This document shows, in pieces, positions 7,169 through 10,630 of a DNA stretch of 10,630 nt. Position numbers and translations under genes: made by a program. Numbering within the stretch: the stretch's first letter is position 1; the number at the start of each line of letters is the position of its first letter. Origin of the DNA: Syntrophomonadaceae bacterium (GTDB lineage Bacteria; Bacillota; Syntrophomonadia; Syntrophomonadales; Syntrophothermaceae); the NCBI GenBank assembly GCA_029907055.1, contig JARYMO010000033.1, positions 1-10,630 of the forward strand, read 5' to 3'. The notes beneath the pieces were generated by a model. That model was not told the DNA's origin. It worked only from the letters and a program-made list of their open reading frames with translations, and searched no databases.

Positions 7169-7969
7169 CTACTTCTCGCTCGCCGCCTGCAAATCCTCTC
7201 CCGTAGCGGGAGCAGCTCCCGCCGGGACCGAGCGCAGGATGGCGGCGGCCAGGGCTGCGGCGCCGAACCCGTTGTCGATGTTCACCACCCCCACCCCGGG
7301 GGCACAGGTGTTGAGCATCGACAGCAACGCCGCCAGGCCCCCGAAGTTGGCTCCGTACCCTACGCTGGTGGGCACCGCGATCACCGGCCGGGAGGTCAGT
7401 CCGCCCACCACACTGGCTAACGCCCCCTCCATGCCGGCCACCACCACCAGCACCTGCATGCGTTCCATCAGTTCCAGGCTGTCGAAGAGGCGATGGAGGC
7501 CGGCCACCCCCACGTCGTAGATGCGCTCTACCCGCGCCCCCATTGTTTCCAGGCACACCGCTGCTTCCTCCGCCACCGGGATGTCCGAAGTGCCGGCGGT
7601 GATGACCGCTGCCTGGCCGATGCACCGTGAAGCCTCCCGCCTCACGGCAATGACCCGCGCCCGCTCGTGGTACTCAGCATCCGGCACCAGGGCCTTCACC
7701 GTGGCGAACACCTCCGGCTGGGCCCGGGTGGCCAGCACGGTGCCATGGGCAGCAGCCAGCCGGGCCACCAGGATGGCCACCTGCTCAGGGGTTTTGCCCG
7801 GGCAGAACACCACTTCCGGGAACCCGTGGCGGAGCGAGCGATGGTGGTCGAGACGGGCGAAGCCCAGGTCCTGGTAGGGGAGGCCGTGCAGGCGAGAGGT
7901 CGCCTCCTCCACTCCCAGCGCCCCCGAGGCCACCTCTTGCAGCAGCCGCATGATCTTCTCCCGGTCCAT
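7169..7969 (-). CDS. larB: LarB, nickel-pincer cofactor biosynthesis carboxylase
   Basis: LarB carboxylates the pyridine ring of nicotinic acid adenine dinucleotide and releases AMP, the first step to the nickel-pincer nucleotide of lactate racemase and related enzymes. It has 266 residues. The C-terminal half resembles PurE, with GTSDIPVAEEA (126-136), YDVGVAGLHRL (151-161), VVVAGMEGALASVVGG (175-190), VIAVPTSVGYGANFGGLAAL (196-215) and NTCAPGVGVVNIDNGFGAA (220-238); Cys222 matches the position of the reported nucleophile. The ATG at 7969 is chosen because family similarity (MDREKIMRLLQEVASG) begins there; upstream in-frame codons add only arginine-rich sequence. A GGGGGGCGAGG stretch precedes it. 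LarC, LarE and LarA are not in the window, so the pathway cannot be confirmed locally. Confidence 0.93.
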   Translation of the reverse strand: MDREKIMRLLQEVASGALGVEEATSRLHGLPYQDLGFARLDHHRSLRHGFPEVVFCPGKTPEQVAILVARLAAAHGTVLATRAQPEVFATVKALVPDAEYHERARVIAVRREASRCIGQAAVITAGTSDIPVAEEAAVCLETMGARVERIYDVGVAGLHRLFDSLELMERMQVLVVVAGMEGALASVVGGLTSRPVIAVPTSVGYGANFGGLAALLSMLNTCAPGVGVVNIDNGFGAAALAAAILRSVPAGAAPATGEDLQAASEK

Positions 7970-8152
7970 CCTCGCCCCCCGCTTTCTCCTCCGTCCTACG
8001 TGCGCCCGGAAAACAGCAAACCTTTCGCAAGCGGCTGTCCCGCCCACAAAAGGTCTCGCACGCCGTGTCTCTCCGTTCCCGGCCCGCCACCAACAGTCAT
8101 TCGCACGCCCGCCCGGCTGCCGGCCGCGTTCTCACTCGCCGGCCGCCCGCTG
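7970..8152 (-). other. 183-base gap between korC and larB
   Basis: No convincing sigma-A promoter is seen. On the minus strand ACCTTT (8054-8049) pairs with AAAGGT (8025-8020), enclosing an inner GCGG/CCGC stem, and TTTGCTGTTTT follows. This imperfect hairpin may be the terminator of the kor operon. Nearer korC are repeated GGCCGGC blocks that could also form stems. larB may have its own promoter here, but I cannot place it. Confidence 0.35.
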
Positions 8153-8698
8153 TCACCAGTGGGCGCGGGCGTACTCGATGCCAAAGCTGAACGCTTCCCG
8201 GTTCTGCTCGATGACCGAGGCCCGCTTGCCCTTGAAGATCTTGTCGAAGCTGCCCAGCACGGTGTCCACGTTGACGATGCCAGTGTGCGCGATGTACGCT
8301 CCCAGCATGATCATGTTGGCCCCCCGACCGAATCCTCCCTCCTCGGCCAGCCGGTTGAGCGGAAGCTCCAGCGTGGTGAGATCACGGCGCTGCGGCATCC
8401 GCTCCACCAGGGAGCGGTTGATGACCAGCACTCCCCCCGGCTGCACCCGGGCCTCGAAACGGTCCAGCGAGGGCTGGTTCATGATAATGGCCTGCGCAGG
8501 GCTGTCAGTGAGCGGGGAACTGATCTCGCCGTCGGCGATGGTCACGATGCAGTTGGCGGTGCCCCCGCGCATCTCTGCCCCGTATGACGGCACGTAGGCC
8601 ACGTTGTGCCCCTCCAGCAAGGCCGCGTGGGTGAGGAAGAGGCCGATGGAGAGCACCCCTTGCCCCCCGAACCCGGCGACCAGGATCTGCTTTTCCAT
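8153..8698 (-). CDS. korC: 2-oxoacid:ferredoxin oxidoreductase, gamma subunit
   Basis: Gamma subunit of a four-subunit enzyme that oxidatively decarboxylates a 2-oxo acid to acyl-CoA and reduces ferredoxin; it can run in reverse in anaerobes. It has 181 residues, the standard length. Seen: VAGFGGQGVLSIG (7-19), the glycine loop at its start, and PSYGAEMRGGTANC (37-50), both hallmarks of the gamma domain that helps bind CoA. The ATG at 8698 starts 4 bases after the korB stop, so the genes are translationally close. It is the last gene of the D-A-B-C order. The substrate (2-oxoglutarate, branched-chain 2-oxo acid or other) cannot be fixed from this subunit. Confidence 0.92.
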   Translation of the reverse strand: MEKQILVAGFGGQGVLSIGLFLTHAALLEGHNVAYVPSYGAEMRGGTANCIVTIADGEISSPLTDSPAQAIIMNQPSLDRFEARVQPGGVLVINRSLVERMPQRRDLTTLELPLNRLAEEGGFGRGANMIMLGAYIAHTGIVNVDTVLGSFDKIFKGKRASVIEQNREAFSFGIEYARAHW

Positions 8699-8702
8699 GC
8701 TG

Positions 8703-9442
<740 letters not shown>

Positions 9443-9446
<4 letters not shown>

Positions 9447-10501
9447 GCCAGGCCCCTCCTCTTGGCTACGTCTTCGATGGCATCCCGCACCTCGCGGGGA
9501 CTGGGGACCACCCCGATGCGGCCGAAGAAATCCACCGGCGCGCGGCCGTTCACTGCCAGACGCACGTCCTCCACCATCTGCCCCATGCTGATCTCGATGC
9601 TCATGAAGGCCCTGGCGGCAGGCATACAAGCCTCCAGGAAGGTGTCGGGGAAGGGCCAGAGGGTGATGGGCCGCACCAGCCCCACGCGCAGGCCTTGCGC
9701 ACGCAGGTCGGCGACCGCTTTCTTGGCCACCCGCGACAGCAGCCCGTAGGCCACCACGATGAGTTCTGCCTCCTCGGTCATGAACAGTTCGGCCCGTTTC
9801 TGCTCGGCCTGCAGCCGGGCATACTTGGCCGCCAGCACATGGTTGCGGGCCTCCAGTTCGTCTGGCGGCAGGTGAAGGGTGTTGACGATGTTGGGCTTGC
9901 GCCCCGCACAGCCGGTCACCGCCCACGGCTTTTCGTAGGCCGGCGTCACGAAGTCCCGCACCTCCACCGGCTCCATCATCTGCCCCAGCATGCCCTCGCT
10001 CATGATGAGCACCGGGGTTCGGTAGCGATCGGCCAGGTCGAAGGCCTCGATGGCGAAGTCCATCATCTCCTGCACGCTGGAAGGAGCCAGCACCACCAGG
10101 TGGTAGTCGCCGTGGCCGCCCCCCTTGCAGGCCTGCATGTAGTCCGACTGGGCAGGCTGGATGCCCCCCAGCCCGGGCCCCCCGCGCGATATGTTGGCGA
10201 TGACGCAGGGCAGTTCCGCCTCGGCGATGAACGAGATGCCCTCCTGCTTGAGCGAGAGCCCTGGACCCGAGGAACCGGTCATCACCCGGGCACCGGTGGC
10301 CGCGCCCCCATACACCATGTTGATGGCCGCCAGCTCGCTCTCCGCCTGCAGGAAGACCCCCCCGACCTGCGGGAGACGCCGGGCCAGGTACTCGGCCACT
10401 TCGCTCTGCGGGGTGATGGGGTATCCGAAGAAGTACCGGCAGCCGGCGATTACCGCCCCCTCCGCCAGTGCTTCGTTGCCTTTCATCAGTACCCTCGCCA
10501 C
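9443..10501 (-). CDS. korA: 2-oxoacid:ferredoxin oxidoreductase, alpha subunit (VorB/KorA type)
   Basis: Alpha subunit with the pyrimidine-binding and transketolase-C domains of the enzyme. From GTG 10501 it has 352 residues. Seen: VLMKGNEALAEGAV (4-17), YFFGYPITPQSEV (23-35), FLQAESELAAINMVYG (50-65), GSSGPGLSLKQEG (76-88), ISRGGPGLGGIQPAQSDY (104-121) and KGGGHGDY (126-133). This pattern is close to proteins called VorB (3-methyl-2-oxobutanoate oxidoreductase) in clostridia, but these are hard to tell from 2-oxoglutarate enzymes. GTG 10501 is favoured because AGGGAG lies seven to eight bases upstream and family members usually begin a few residues before VLMKGNEA; ATG 10486 is the alternative. 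It starts 4 bases after the ferredoxin stop and ends in an ATGA overlap with korB. Confidence 0.94.
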
Positions 10502-10505
10502 GCCT

Positions 10506-10630
10506 TCACTCCCTTTCGACTTCGATGACCAGGTCCGGGCACATCCGTCCGCAAATGGCGCAGCCATTGCACTTCTCCGGCGCTACCGCCGTGGCCGGGT
10601 GGTATCCCTGGGCGTTGATCCTCGACTTGT
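10506..10630 (-). CDS. korD: ferredoxin-type delta subunit of 2-oxoacid oxidoreductase, 5' end cut by window edge
   Basis: Only the last 40 codons are in the window. They contain one [4Fe-4S] motif, CNGCAICGRMCP (C-x2-C-x2-C-x3-C-P), preceded by GYHPATAVAPEKC and followed by PDLVIEVERE and TGA. A GYHPA..PEKC.GC lead-in is typical of the C-terminal cluster of KorD-type subunits; an N-terminal cluster may lie beyond the edge. It passes electrons from the catalytic subunits to free ferredoxin. The stop is 4 bases before korA, so it is the first visible gene of the operon. Confidence 0.88.
   Translation of the reverse strand, partial: KSRINAQGYHPATAVAPEKCNGCAICGRMCPDLVIEVERE

Noticed and set aside
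7970..8152. Nickel or other metabolite riboswitch before larB
   Set aside because: A nested imperfect hairpin is present, but nothing matches a riboswitch consensus I know, so only a possible kor terminator is noted.

Overview
The window is GC-rich bacterial DNA, densely coded, with frequent GTG starts, strong purine-rich ribosome binding sites and little intergenic space. The gene set is a 2-oxoacid:ferredoxin oxidoreductase of the KorDABC/VorB type, LarB, a HutP-family protein, an AroH-type chorismate mutase and trpE-trpG-trpD with a GAG-triplet leader. It points to a high-GC Bacillota (clostridial or related, probably anaerobic) rather than an actinobacterium. This is an inference from gene content; no rRNA or other marker gene is present.

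Layout, left to right. (1) 1-3240, minus strand: the start of a tryptophan operon, trpE (3118-1631), trpG (1634-909) and trpD (918 to beyond base 1). The junctions overlap by 4 and 10 bases. A sigma-A-like promoter (TTGACG-18-TATACT, 3210-3239) precedes it. Between promoter and trpE lie thirteen GAG triplets, mostly with exact 2-base spacers, then a terminator-like hairpin with a U-rich tail. This is the arrangement bound by TRAP (MtrB) in Bacillus. (2) 3283-4785, minus: thrC, threonine synthase, with its own promoter. (3) 4954-6273, plus: a divergently transcribed pair, an omega-amidase/Nit2-like nitrilase-family amidohydrolase and a YjbQ (UPF0047) protein. (4) 6254-7969, minus: larB, a hutP-like gene and aroH, with aroH overlapping yjbQ tail to tail by 20 bases. 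(5) 8153-10630, minus: korC, korB, korA and the 3' end of a ferredoxin subunit gene (transcription order D-A-B-C), tightly packed.

How the genes work together. TrpE/TrpG convert chorismate and glutamine to anthranilate and TrpD adds phosphoribosyl. AroH sends chorismate the other way, towards prephenate and so phenylalanine and tyrosine. ThrC completes threonine synthesis. The Nit2-like enzyme probably hydrolyses the omega-amides of 2-oxo acids left by glutamine or asparagine transamination. The 2-oxoacid:ferredoxin oxidoreductase joins 2-oxo acids, CoA and reduced ferredoxin. The window is thus mainly amino-acid and 2-oxoacid metabolism.

The most interesting element is the trp leader: a TRAP-like GAG array that also covers the probable trpE ribosome binding site and start, with a terminator-like hairpin that would fall inside the first codons of trpE. 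A second, shorter in-register NAG array covers the trpD start and shares a 12-base word with the leader. A homologue of HutP, another protein family that binds NAG triplets in RNA, is encoded about 4 kb away next to aroH.
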